Positions 46,529 through 58,377 of a DNA stretch of 64,000 nucleotides are shown here, piece by piece. Both the position numbers and the translations under genes were made by a program. Positions within the stretch are counted from its first letter, which is position 1. Each line of letters starts with the position of its first letter. The DNA lies in contig CM046351.1 in the NCBI GenBank assembly GCA_025403435.1, positions 26,749,730 to 26,813,729 of the forward strand. Reading direction: 5' to 3'. The stretch is from Artocarpus heterophyllus (lineage: Eukaryota; Streptophyta; Magnoliopsida; Rosales; Moraceae). The notes beneath the pieces are model-generated. The model did no database searches, was not told the DNA's origin, and saw nothing but the letters and a program-made list of their open reading frames with translations.

Positions 46529-48182
46529 TTTTAATCTATAATAAAGAATCATATACCAAACATAAACAAACATATAATAATTATTTAGTAAGATAACATA
46601 ATCATGTAAAAAATACAAATGTGTTTATGTGTCAAAACCTTAAAAATATCACAACCTTACAACGATAATTCCCAACTTAGAATTCGACAAGCTCCTAGGG
46701 GAGTCATGCCGAATTCAATTAGAAACACTGATTCCCCTCCTAATTAATATATGCCATCCAGGACCCGTATGATCCAACATATATTAATAATTGTTTCTTT
46801 GGCCATTAATTTTATTAACAGAGCTCCTAGGGGACGTTAATAATAAAATTAACGTGAGTGTATAACCATCGTTTCAATATTTTATCCATGATTTATAATC
46901 ACCACCTACGGGTGTGCAACCATAAATCATGCTAAAATACCTTGTCTTCTCAGAGATCTAATCTGGTACATGATAGAAATCCCTTCCTAGAGTCAGGACT
47001 ACCATGTTCTGCCTATGGACCAACGATGGAGGCCTTAGGTTCTCTCTTCGAAAACCTTTTCCCACTCAATCTTTTGAAATCAAGGTTTTATTTTAAGAAT
47101 ATGCATGAACAATTTTAATATGAGCGGCACTCCCTATTCTATATGACATGTTATCAATATACATGGCAAATCATATTATAATGCAGGCAAGCAAAGCAAT
47201 CAAGCAAAGCTACAAGCAAAATAATAAATAACCGTAATATTATGGCTCCACCCTAGAGAATAGAAAACTAAGATTACAAGAGAATAATCAAGACATATTA
47301 TTGATTCTTCATCCTTGAATCCTTAAACTATATCCTTCTTCATGTAATTCCCATCTTCAAGTCTTCAATCCTGTATGAATTAAATACTTCATATTTCTGG
47401 TCATATCCAAATTTAATGTTTCTCAGAATTGTCCCAAAAATAAAATTAAAACTACATCAAAAAAACTGCACCATTTTTAGAAATTTTTTAGCTCTCGGTC
47501 GGCAAGCCGATCGGGTGATCGGCTTACCAATCCATGAAAGTTTGGCTTCAGTTCGGCCTGCCGCCAGAGCCACTTGATTTCTGCCCCACTGATGGCCTAC
47601 CGAACCTTAAGTTTGGACTGCTGATCTGTGACCATTGGCCTGCCGAACTGGTGAGTTCGGCATGCCGACTGAGCAGAAATCTCCTATTCCAGAAAATACA
47701 ATTTTTAATGCAATTCATCAATTTTATTTTTAACAATTCAAAAACATAACATCAGAGACTCAGGAAATACCTTGGAGCACCTATCATCATTCTTTTAGAT
47801 CCGACTTCTAAATCCGTCTTCTCGATCCGTCTTCTCCGAATAATTATTTAATTACAAAATTTTTACAAATTTAAAAATAAATAACAATTCCTAGGCAGAG
47901 ATGTTAGTCCACCATCTAATTACATGAAAAACCTAGATACATATTCTAATCTCTGAGGAACCATAACTGGCATTAATTAATTAATAAATAATTAAATAAC
48001 AATTTAATCAACCATAATTAATTAATGAACATTCACCATATAATCCAAGACAACATATAAAATATATAGAAACCTAGAGTGCCAACTTTCTATAAAATTA
48101 AATTCAAGCATAGGAGAGATTAAGATCACAAAATTTATACATATAATACGATCACAAACTCGTAAATTTATGTAAAAAACTT
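46529..48182 (-). other. 5' leader of the complete copia
   Basis: The 1.6-kb leader between the primer site and gag has no recognised protein. It holds a palindrome array at 47495-47675. The leader of the related copia (54654-56287) has an array at the same relative place, about 510-700 bases after the LTR. Leaders of this length often carry packaging and dimerization signals. Confidence 0.6.
47495..47675. repeat. TTCGGCCTGCCG-type array in the copia leader
   Basis: Copies include TCGGCAAGCCGATCGG, TCGGCTTACC, TTCGGCCTGCCG, GGCCTACCGAAC, TTTGGACTGCTG, TTGGCCTGCCGAAC and TTCGGCATGCCGAC. Orientation is mainly opposite to the array in the LTRs of the same element, so the two are complementary in its RNA. 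Confidence 0.8.
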
Positions 48183-48195
48183 GGCTCTGATGCCA
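48183..48195 (-). other. Primer-binding site of the complete copia (tRNA-iMet type)
   Basis: On the minus strand TGGCATCAGAGCC follows the 5' LTR after two bases. It differs from the plant initiator-Met site TGGTATCAGAGCC at one position. Confidence 0.85.
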
Positions 48196-48197
48196 AT

Positions 48198-50209
48198 TGT
48201 TGGAAAAATAGTATGCAGCAGAATTTTAAAATTTTTCATCAGAGTGATTTCCAAAACACAAGTTTGACTTACTATATGTATAAATTAACCAGATCTTACT
48301 AACCTTTATATGCCGAAGAACTCTCGCAAAACGTGAAGAGAAGTAATGTTTCAGAAGAGCCTCAACCAACTGGTCTTCTTTGCTATTCTCTATCCACGAC
48401 CAGAGTGAGTATGGGCTCACACATACAGCTCTTCCGCTAGGTGACTCTCCTTCCAACCAATCGAGAGAACCCAAAGCAAGTGTTCGTGATTTATGAACAA
48501 AAGCTCTCAAGGAGTTTTCAGATTCTCACTAGTAGAGTATCACTCTTAATCTCTCAATTGATCTAAGTAACTCTTAAGACTTACTCCCTTTATATAGAGA
48601 TTGGTCCTGGGGTCAGTCCTTATCAAATTAGGTATCAAAAACTCAAAACAAAATCAAGTTCGGATCAATATCTGATAAGATCTACGTGGAAACGCGTGAT
48701 CTTATCCTTCGCTGATCGACAGGCCGAACAGGCCCCATCGATAGGCCGAACACATTCATCGGCAGGCCGAACTACCGAAAAAAAATCTTACGAATCTTTT
48801 ATTTTTCACCCGAGATTCTATAGGATAAAGTCTCAGTTTTAATTCAAATAACCCAATAGATAAGTTATCTGATCAAAACAACTTTATCTAGATAATCTCT
48901 AAGAAAATAAATGAATTCTCAATAATTCTACAAGTTTATCTTGATCTAATTTATCCAAAAATTAAATCAACCGATAAATAGATAAGAATTATCCGATCCT
49001 TATAATTCAACAAGTTTATCTTGAATTAATTTTTATCACAAAATTAATTCAATCGATAAACAGACATGAATTATTTAATTCTTCAAAATTTCAACCAATC
49101 TAATAAATCCGACATAAGTTACCAATTATTGGAAAAGTATGCCGTGTCATTACAAGATGTTGTGAGCTAACAAAGGGGACCAAATGGACCTATATAGTTC
49201 AAGCTCCCGATAATTATGAAACCCAATATTCTAGATATACATTTCATAATTATCAACTCCAACGCTACTCTACTAAAAGCTTGGAGCTGCACTCTCGAAC
49301 TACATAGAATTATGAAGCTCATATAGCTAAGTCTCCATGACATATCATAATGTATCGTATCCCTATATGATAATCCACAATCGGCTTAAGGACAAGTTCT
49401 GTCTTACTTTCTCGATTATTTTTATCTTACGTTCCATTATCTCATCATCAGAAAACTTACTATCCAATGACAGTATACCATTCGGTTACACCTATGTATC
49501 CAAATGGTTGAGCGCTCCAGTTTTTCAATTACAGGATAACGCATATAAGAGGATATCATTACTCCTAAAGAGGAGCTATGGATTCCATATCTATGAATAA
49601 CAGGTCTATGCTATCAAGATTCATGCCTCCAATGTACCGACATGCATACCACTATTAAGATATGGGTGTCACCCTTTGGTACATCAAAAGACAAAAGCCA
49701 AGACAACGGGCCCACTATACATCTTAGGATTATGATGCAATAAAAATGATTGTCTAAAGTGAATCGATTTGCCAAGATAGAATTATTAATCCAAATCAAT
49801 TCATTTTATGCCCCGATCCAACATATCGTCACCTATGACAACATGCCAATGTTTCTATTCATAGAGTCCACCTCCGATGGTCAAGACAAACCATCTCCCG
49901 AAAGGTATATAGACAACATAACAATCTTTGTATGAATAAAGCGCCCAACTTTATTTCCTCGATTGCGGATCGTATGATTTAGACCATCACCTTATGAATT
50001 GTGTCTTCTGCAAAATCCGTCCATCATATGCCCAATTCTTAAGGTTTAGACCGACAGTCTCAGACTTTTGTTTGCTTAACATACATTCAACAAATATGAA
50101 TGTAAAGAGGACAAGATTTGGTATATTAATAATGAATAAATTCTTTATTGATAAAAATATCTCCAAAAACTTATTACATTTTTTCTCCTTCGGGCAAACA
50201 TGTCTAACA
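48198..50209 (-). repeat. 5' LTR of the complete copia
   Basis: It is collinear with the 3' LTR at 40623-42634. The TATA box (minus strand, CTATATAAAG) is at 48588-48597 and the palindrome array at 48716-48773 lies upstream of it in U3. The right end CATGTCTAACA is followed by CACAG. Confidence 0.93.
48716..48773. repeat. GGCAGGCCGAAC array in U3 of the copia 5' LTR
   Basis: Three copies spaced about 21-22 bases: TCGACAGGCCGAAC, TCGATAGGCCGAAC and TCGGCAGGCCGAAC, with a partial ACCGAAA after the last. It is the positional partner of 41140-41197. Confidence 0.85.
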
Positions 50210-51393
50210 CACAGTTGCATGGATTAGGGAATCAAGCTTGTAAAAATCAAACACGCGTGGCCGCACTAACGTTAACCTTATAGCTGTGTGCCTTTATCCT
50301 TGCCCAAACCTATTGCTTTCAAACACACATGGTTGCACCCCTCTCTCCCCACCCTCGCTCATTCGTTATTTGATCTAAGAAGTTGTGCTAATTTTGAGGA
50401 AGATTTGGGGGAATATTCCTAAAGTTTTTGCCACTATAGATACCCGTTTTTAGAGTTTCATAATAGACTTTTAGAGTGTTGATTTTTAGGAGACCTAGCA
50501 ACCATTGGAGATTCAAAAAACAGGAGAAGAGGTGCTTGAAGATTATTGAAGCTCTATCATTAGATTACCTCCTTTTTTTTTCTCTTCTTTCTTTTGGATT
50601 TCTTGTAAATTGTTATAGATTTTGGTTTTATATTTTGGTTTGTGATTTTGGATTTGTATATGATTTTGAGTAACTAAGTCCTTTATTCTAGAGGGCTATA
50701 GATCCAAGTTGAAATAGTGTTTGGATCATTGCCATAGATCATTACAATTTAACTTTTGTTTTCTATTTATTTGTATTTCCTTGGTTTTAATGCCTCGAAT
50801 TGATTGATCACTACCTAATTGATTTTACATTTAGGATTAGTACTTAGGAAAGGAGGATTCTAAATATGAGTTTAGGAGATACAACCTAGAGAGTTATAGA
50901 GTTGGGAGACTTATGATTCTCTTTATGGCTAATTAAAAGAACTTGTACATAATAAGTCTTTAATAATTGATTCTAAATAGGAATATTAGAATTTATTAAT
51001 TTGGGTATTTTTTAATTGAGTACTTGGGAGAGGAAAATTAAAAATGCATGAGTGCTCTGGGCCAATAAAATGTGGAAATCAATTTGACAAGACTCTAGGT
51101 AATTACCAAACTAATGAAAACTTGGCGAAATAGTTCATCTAGACACTTTGATATTGGATTTACCTAATTTTAATCACTCTATTAATTTTAATTGTATTAA
51201 TTTTGTTTTAGTTAATTTTAATTTCATGCTTTTTATTAAAATTGCCATTAAATTGTGATCATGTAGATAAATTAGAATCGAAGTGCGTAAACCCCTATAT
51301 GTAGAAAAATGTAATAATCCAAATCCTTGAGGAAATGAACACTTTACTCCTACTTTATTACTTACAATAGTATACACTTGCACGTGACCAAGA

Positions 51394-51417
51394 TTTTCGC
51401 CCCATTACTAGGGATTG
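51394..51417 (+). other. Degenerate Asp-type primer-binding site of the Athila/Tat element
   Basis: TTTTCGCCCCATTACTAGGG, then ATTG, aligns with the Athila/Tat primer site TGGCGCCGTTGCCGGGGATT, complementary to the tRNA-Asp 3' end. Nearly all mismatches are G to A or C to T, the pattern left by deamination of methylated DNA. Confidence 0.65.
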
Positions 51418-51539
51418 AATTTACTTAGTTTTTATTACTATTATACCTTAAATACTTCAATTTTAATCTAGACTTTCATTTTGCATTTCTTTACTTTAAG
51501 CATTCTTTTGGGTTGATTTTTGTAGTTGATGCAAAGAGT

Positions 51540-52742
51540 ACGGAGCTTCAAACTTTGGCTGTTAGATCCAAAAATTGAGAGATCACTTTGTAGAATTTTG
51601 GGTGAGAGGAGGCAAGAGTTTGTTGTCATGGCATAAGAGGAAGAAATCCTTAATGGGCTCTTCGTGACTATTTTATGCCTGTTGTCACTGAAAATTATTC
51701 CAGGGTTTGGCGTCAAGTTATCAACGCCGATATTTTGAGTTAAAGTTGGCCTTGATCAATATGGTATAGCAAAACCAATGTTGTGGTTTGCCTTGTAAGT
51801 ATCCTAATGTTCACTTGGCTATATTCTTGGAGATTGCGACACAATCATTATGAATGGGGTTACTTAAGACCAAATCTGGCTCCAGTTGTTTTCTTTCTCT
51901 CTTTAGGACAAAGCTAGAGCATGGTGATTATCTTTGTCACTGGGAGGCATTGAAACATGAGCACAGCTAGTTCGGAAATTTCTCTCAAAATTCATTCCTC
52001 CATTGAAGACTCAACAAATAAGGAGTAACATTGCTCAATTTTATCAAATGGATTTTAAGCCTTTTTATGAAGCATGGAAGGGATTCAAGGAGTTAATTAA
52101 GAAGTATTCTCACCATGATTATCATGATTGGTTCTTGGTTCAACAATATTATAATGATTTGAGTGGCCAAACAAGAACTTTAGAGGACACAGCTGCTAAA
52201 GGGTCTTGAATGTTGAAGACGGCTGATGAAGCTTAAGTGCTTTTGGAGGAGATGGCTTACAATAGCTATCAATGGGCTAGTGAGAGGTCAGTAATGAAGA
52301 AAGCAATTTGGGTTCATGATATGGATCTTCTAATTGCAATTCAAGCTCAAGTTTTAGCATTGTCTAACCAACTCTCTGTCTTATCCACCAAGGGAGCTTT
52401 TTCATCATCATTAAGCTTTGAATCCGCTGCGTTGGCTAATACTTTATTTTTGGGAGTTGAAGATAACCAAGTGGAAGCTTAATTCATCAACAACTGGAAT
52501 TTCAATTTCTAGAACAACCTTTGCCTACTCACTACCATCTAGGCCTTCAGAACCACAAGAATTTCTTATATGGGAACATAAGAAATGTTTTACAACCTCC
52601 ACCAAAAAGAAGCCTTCTTTGGAAGACACGTTGGGAACTTTTATCGCCAAATCAAAGGGGAGATATAACAAGCCTGAGTAAAGGATGGATAGCACAGGAA
52701 AGACTACTAGCAATTTGGGCATGAATCTTAGCAACTTGGGGG
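51540..52742 (+). pseudogene. Athila/Tat-type gag remnant
   Basis: Readable blocks are YPNVHLAIFLEI near 51797, IRSNIAQFYQMDFKPFYEAW, GFKELIKKYSHHDYHDWFLV and QQYYNDLSGQTRTLEDTAAK in 52003-52209, and VLLEEMAYNSYQWASERSVM near 52230. This is the standard retrotransposon gag order of Athila/Tat elements. In-frame stops occur after AAKGS and elsewhere. The following proline- and glutamine-rich part (to 52740) is frame-shifted. The gag is cut at 52742 by the second copia. Confidence 0.78.
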
Positions 52743-54638
52743 TGTTAGACATGTATGCCCTAAGGAGTAAAATGTTATAATATGTTTTTGGAGAAATTTT
52801 ATCAATAAAGAATTTATTTATTGTTCATATACCAAATGTTGTCCTCTTCACATTCATATTTGTTGAATGTATGTTAAGCAAACAAAAGTCTAAGACTGTC
52901 AGTCTAAACCTTTAAGAATCAGGCGTATGATGAACAGATTATGCGGTAGACATGATTCTAAAGGTAATGATCTAAATAATAAGGTCTGTAATCGAGGGAA
53001 TAAAGTGGGCGCTTTATTCATGCTAAAATTGTTATGTTGTCTATATCCGTAAGGAGAGATGGCTTGTCTTGGCCATCGGAGTTGGACTCCGCGTGTAGAA
53101 ACATTGGTATATTGTCATAGGTGACAATGTGTTAGATTAGGACATAAAGTGGAATTAATTTGGATTAATAATTCCATTTATGCAAATCAATTCACTTTAG
53201 ATCATATGTTGTATCTTAATCCTAAAATGACTAATGGGTCTGTTATCTTATCTTATGTCATTTGATGTACCAAAGGGTGACATCCTAACTTTGTGATGGT
53301 GTGTATACCAGTATGTTGGAGACATGACTCTTGATATTTATAGATATGGAATCCATTACTCCCTTGGTGGAGTCAATGATATTCTCTTATATGCGTTATC
53401 TTGTAATTCAAAAATTAGAGCGTTAAACCATTTGGATGCATAGGTGTAACCGAATGGTATACTATCCTTAGATGGTAAGTTTTCAACAGTGAGATAACGG
53501 AACGTACGATCAAAATAATCAACAAGGTAAGATAGAATTTATCCTTAAGCCGATTATAAATATCCGATGGAGATACGACACATTATGATATGTCATGGAC
53601 ACTTAGCTAATTTGGAGCTTTGTACTTTTATATAGTTCGAGAGTGTACCTCTAAGCTTTTAGTAGAGTAGCATTAGAGTTGATAATTATAAAATATGTAC
53701 CTAGGATATTATATTTTATAATTATCGGAGCTTGAACTATATAGGTCTATCAGGCCCCTTTTGCTAGCTTATAATAAATTCTGTAACAATACAGTGTGCT
53801 TTTCAATAAATTGATGACTTATGTTAAATTATTAGATTGGCTGAAATTCGATAAGATCAGATAATTCATGTCTGTTTATTGGTTGAATTAATTTTATAAA
53901 TTAATTCAAGATTAACTTGTTGAATTATCGAGAATATTTATCTTCCTTAAGATTATCTAGATATAACTTTTTAATCAGCTAACTTTTCTATTAGGTTATT
54001 TGAATTGAAACTGAGGCTCTATCCAAAGAATCTCGGGTGAAAAATAAAAGATTCTTAGGGATCATATTATCGTAAGGTTAGTAGGCCGATTGGAGCAAGT
54101 TTGGCAGGCCTATTTGTTAGTTCGGCCTGCCGATCTAAAGATAATTTGATCATGCATTTTCAACTCTATTTTTACCAAAAGTTGATCTAAATTTGAATTT
54201 TTGAGGCCTTATCTGATAATGACCAACCTTGAGTCCGACCTCTATAAATAAGGAGGGAGTTTTCTGAGTTATTATGATCAATTGAGAAGTTAAGAATGAG
54301 TACTCTGGTGTTAGATACTCTGAAACTCCCTGAAAGCTTTTGTTCACAATCATGAACCTTTGCTCTAGGTCTTCTTAATTGGTTGGAAGGAGAGTCATCG
54401 GGGAAGAGCTATACAATGTGTGCCCACACACACTGTGATCATGGATAGAGAATAGCAAAGAAGACCAGCTGGTTGAGGTTTTTCTTGAATGTTCTTCTCT
54501 TCATTAATTGTAGGAGCTCTTCGGCTTACAAAGGTTAGTAAGATCTAATTAATTTATGTATATAGCATGTCAAACTTGTGTTTTAGAAAATACTCTTATT
54601 TAAAATTTTAAAATTTTGTTGCATACTTGTTTCCAGCA
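52743..54638 (+). repeat. 5' LTR of the second copia
   Basis: It runs TGTTAGACATG to TGTTTCCAGCA, about 1896 bp, the reverse-complement counterpart of the LTRs at 40623 and 48198. The TATA box CTATAAATAAGG is at 54242-54253. A palindrome array at 54080-54134 lies about 110-160 bp upstream, in U3, as in the first copia. The 3' half holds GGTCTTCTTAATTGGTTGG and GAAGACCAGCTGGTTGAGG, matching family sequence. Confidence 0.9.
54080..54134. repeat. GGCAGGCCGA array in U3 of the second copia
   Basis: Three copies: AGTAGGCCGATTGG, TTGGCAGGCCTATT and TTCGGCCTGCCGATC. The third is inverted relative to the first two, so this array alone could form a local hairpin. Confidence 0.8.
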
Positions 54639-54639
54639 A

Positions 54640-54653
54640 TTAGTATTAGAGCC
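54640..54653 (+). other. Primer-binding site of the second copia
   Basis: TTAGTATTAGAGCC follows the LTR by one base and resembles the initiator-Met site TTGGTATCAGAGCC with two changes. Confidence 0.75.
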
Positions 54654-56287
54654 ATGGTTTTTACGTAAATTTACGAGTTTATGTTCATGCTATACATATA
54701 AATTATGTTATCTTGATCTCTCCTATGCTTGAATTCAATTTTTTTAGAGAGTTGGCACTCTAGGGTTCTATATATTTATATATTGTCATGAGATTATATG
54801 GTGAATGTTTATCAATTAATTATGGTTGTTTAATTTATTATTTAATTATTAATTGATTAATTAATTTGTGCCGGTTATGGTTCCTTAGAAGTTAGAATGT
54901 GTATCTAAGTTTTTCTATGTAATTAGATGACAGCCTATCATCACTGTCTATGAATTATTATTTAATTTAAATGTGTAAGAATTTTATAATAAAATAATCA
55001 TTCAGAGTGAATACGGATCTAGAAGATAGATGATAACGATTCCATTGTTTTTCCTAAGTCTCTAAATTTTTTATTTTTTTAAATTGTTAAAAATAAGATT
55101 AAAAATCTACATAAAAACTATTTTCTAGAAAAACATGAGATCTACTCGATCGGCAAGCTGAACCCTCAAGATCGACAAGCCAATGGTTATAGACCAGTTG
55201 GCTAAACCTTTAGTTCGTTAGACCATCTATGGGGTAGAATTTAGCCAGCTCCGCCAGGCAAACTGTCATGTTTTGTAGGCCGATGGCTAATGACCGGCAT
55301 GCCAATCACACATATCAGCATGCAGATAGAGAGCTGTGGTTTTCAGAAAAGGTGTGTTTTTTAGTATAGTTTTGATTTTATTTTTGAGACAATTCTGAGA
55401 AACATGAAATTTTGTAATGACCAGAAAAGTGAAGTATTTGATCTATGTAAGATTAAAGACTTGAAGATGGATGTCACATCAAGACAAATACAACTTGAAG
55501 ATTCAAGGATGAAGAATCAATAATATGTTTTGATTGATCTTTTGTAATCTTTAATTTCTTTTCTCTAGGATGGGACCATCATGTTACAGTTGTTTATTAT
55601 TTTGCTTGTGGCTTTGCATGATTGCTTTGCTTGTCTGCATTATAATATGATTTGTCATGTATGTTGATAAAATGTCATACAGAATAAGGAGTGCCGCTTA
55701 TTAAAAATTGTTCATACATGTTTTAAAATAAAATATTGGTTTTTCAAAAGATTGAGTGGGAGAAGATTTTCGAAGAGAAACCTACGGCCTCCATCGTTGA
55801 TCCATAGGTAGCACATGGTGGTCCCGACCCCTAGGAAAAGATTTCATCATGTACCAAGTTGAATCTCCAAAAGGATAATTTATTTTAGCATGATCATCAT
55901 TGCACACCCCTAGGTGGCAATTATAGATCATGGATAAAATAGTTGAAATGATGGTTGTACACTCAAGTTATTTTATTATTAATCCCTCTAGGAGCTCTGT
56001 TAATAAAATTAATGGCTGAAGGAAAAGATTATTAATATATGCTAGATCAGACGAGTCCTGGATGGCATATATTAATCGGAAGGGATCTATGTTTTTAATT
56101 AAATTTGGCAAGTCTCCCCTAGGCAGCTTGTTGAATTCCAACTTAGGAATTATCGTTATAAGGATGTGATATTTTCAAAGGTTTTAACACATAAACACAA
56201 TTGCTTATTTACTTAATTGTGTTATCTTACTAAACTCTTATGGTATGTTTGCTTATGTTTGGTATATGATTCTTTATTATAGATTAA
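54654..56287 (+). other. 5' leader of the second copia
   Basis: It is 1.6 kb long and non-coding, with family phrases in common with 46529-48182 such as GGAGCTCTGTTAATAAAATT near 55990. It contains the array at 55146-55325. Confidence 0.6.
55146..55325. repeat. Degenerate GGCAGGCCGA array in the leader of the second copia
   Basis: Variants are GATCGGCAAGCTGAACC, GATCGACAAGCCAATGG, GTTGGCTAAACC, CCGCCAGGCAAAC, GTAGGCCGATGG, CCGGCATGCCAATC and TCAGCATGCAGATAG. They are more decayed than those in the first copia but lie at the same distance from the LTR. Confidence 0.65.
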
Positions 56288-57360
56288 ATATCTAAACATG
56301 CTTTATCTTCGATACTTGATAAAAACCAATAAAATGTGAGAATTACAATCATTGGAAGAGGAACCTGAATATCATCTTATCCTTTGAGAAACTAAAATTT
56401 GTGCTGACAGTTTCATGTCTTCTCGAACCTATTGGGGAATCTAGTGATGATCAAATCCAAGCGTATGATCTCTGGAAAGATGCTAATGATCAGGCCTGTT
56501 GTTATGTTATGGCTAGTATGAATAATATGCTGCAGTCTCAACATAAAGATTATGAGACTACAAAACAGATCATAATATTCTTGAAGACATGTTTAGAGGC
56601 TAGGCCATAACAAAGCGACAAGGGGTACTTCAGAAACTTTAGAACAACAAAAAAAGACTAGGGACTCCTATGAAGGAGAATATGATGTCAGTCATGGGAT
56701 ACCTCATTGAGTCTCAAGCCTATAGAGCTAATATCGATGCTGAGTGATAGATGACCATGGTTTTTAATACTCTGTCAAAGGAGTTCATATCGTTTAGAGA
56801 TTCATATAATTTAAGCAATAGACAGGATGTGACCCTAACGGAGCTGATGAAGCAGTAACAGGAGTTCAAAAATCTAATTAGGGAAACTCCTGCAGGTGGT
56901 GAGGCTAACTTTGCGGCTGCATCCAGTTCCAATCCTAACCCTAGGAATGGAAGGAAGTAGAAGGCTAAGAACGGGAAGTCTTTTATTTCTACAAACAGCA
57001 AGAATAAGAAGAAGAAAAAGAAGAACCCAAAAAAGCTCAAGTGCTTTTACTGTAGGAAGGTCAGGCACATCAAGAAGAATTGCAAGGAATTTCTTTCCTG
57101 ATGAGGTAGTATGATCTTCTAGTTAATGAAACTTGTTTGGTTGAGGAATCAAAGGACACATGGGTCATAGATTCCAGAGCAACAAATCATGTTTGTGTTT
57201 CTCTGTAGGGGTTCAAAGAAATGAGAAGTCTACTGCATGAAGACTTCACGCTTCGGATGGGCGATGGATCCTTGGTGTTGGCTGAAGCAGTGGGAGACGT
57301 CCATCTTTATTTTCATAATTATAGGATTTTAGTTTTGCAAGATTGTTTTTATGTTTTTAG
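56288..57360 (+). pseudogene. Copia gag and protease (second copy)
   Basis: The gag start aligns with the first copy but the ATG is ATA (56288-56290). Open stretches include 56401-56610 (SCLLEPIGESSDDQIQAYDL, WKDANDQACCYVMASM). The zinc knuckle CFYCRKVRHIKKNC at 57042-57083 keeps all four ligands and is followed by a stop. The protease region reads DTWVIDSRATNHVCVSL near 57160, with D-S-G changed to D-S-R. The adjacent frame 57221-57625 reads MGDGSLVLAEAVGDVHLYF. Confidence 0.83.
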
Positions 57361-58377
57361 ACTTAAAAGGAATTTAATATCTATAGCTTGTTTATGTAAA
57401 AATTCTTATTCAGTTTCTTTTAGTAATAAAGTGGTTATTAATAAAAACAAATCTTTTATCTGTGATGAATGGATGCAAAACGATATATATTTTATCAAAC
57501 CTAAGATGGACTTACTGCTTAACACTAAGGTTAATGATAATAACTCTAAAAGACTTAAGACTTCTCACTTTAATCTTTGGCATTTACGATTAGGTCATAT
57601 TAACCTAAATAGGATTCAAAGGTAAGGGATGTACCTTTAAGTCATTTAAAGGTAGAATCTATACCATAATATGAATCTTGTTTGGAGGGCAAAATGACCA
57701 AATGACCATTTGGGTCTAAGGGCAATAGGGCCAAAGGGGTCTAGAACTTACGCATAGTGATGTTTGTAGTCCCATGAACATCTAGGCATGAGAAGGGTAT
57801 GAGTACTTCGTCACTTTTATTGATGATTACTCAAAGTATAGGTATGTCTACCTAATGCATCATAAAAGTGAAACTTTTGACAACTTTAGGGAGTTTCGGG
57901 TTGAAGCAAAAAAGCAATTATGTAAACCCATAAAGGGACTTTGATCCAATCAAGGTGGTGAACACCTCTTCGATGAGTGCTTGGAACACTTATTAGAGAA
58001 TGGGATTTTTTTCCCATTTGACTGCATCGGGCACTCTACATTAGAATGGCATAGCTGAGAGAAGGAATAGGACTTTGTTAGACATAGTTAGGTCCATGAT
58101 GAGTTATTCATCATTGCCTTTATCCTTTTGGGGATATGTACTATAAACCGCATGTTATCTTTTGAACAACGTGCCTTCAAAATCGGTTCTTAAAACTCCT
58201 TACGAGTTATGGATAGGAAAGAAGACATCCTTAAACATATTCACATATGAGGATGTCTGGCTCATGTCTTGTATAAGGAAGCGAATAAGTTGGAAATACA
58301 TTTGGAAGTTTGTATGTTTGTAGGATATCCAAAAGGCTAAAAGGGGTTACTTTTATAACCCAAAGGAGAACAAAGTC
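57361..58377 (+). pseudogene. Copia integrase (second copy)
   Basis: The pre-integrase region LWHLRLGHINLNRIQR ends the frame at 57625. Beyond it, frame changes and stops are frequent, with readable pieces such as YEYFVTFIDDYSKYRYVYLM near 57798 and FVGYPKG near 58317. The catalytic core is not continuous. It is less well preserved than the equivalent in the first copia. Confidence 0.78.

Larger units (their letters stand above)
40623..50209 (-). mobile_element. Structurally complete Ty1/copia retrotransposon with CACAG duplication
   Basis: Two LTRs of identical length (2012 bp; 40623-42634 and 48198-50209) flank a minus-strand interior with PBS, gag, protease, integrase, RT, RNase H and PPT in copia order. 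CACAG precedes 40623 and follows 50209, a perfect 5-bp target duplication. The first 340 bases of the two LTRs differ at about 20 positions by eye, so the insertion is not recent. The interior has stops and frameshifts, so the copy is not autonomous, but the RT YVDD box survives. It sits in an Athila LTR. Confidence 0.95.
40334..51396 (+). repeat. 5' LTR of the Athila/Tat-type element (split by a copia)
   Basis: The two parts are about 40334-40622 and 50215-51396. The join is supported by the CACAG duplication around the copia. The distal part ends TACACTTGCACGTGACCAAG, close to the LTR end usual before the Asp-type primer site. No coding is seen; the short open stretch at 50476-50673 is low-complexity. 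Confidence 0.65.
40334..52742 (+). mobile_element. Athila/Tat-type Ty3/gypsy element (LTR and gag), itself interrupted
   Basis: An LTR of about 1.47 kb runs from about 40334 to 51396 once the copia at 40623-50214 is removed. It is followed by a tRNA-Asp-type primer site and a gag region to 52742, where a second copia is inserted. The rest of the element would lie beyond that insertion and outside the window. The left boundary is set where copia RT homology stops and the first TG occurs; it is approximate. This element interrupts the older copia to its left. Confidence 0.7.
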
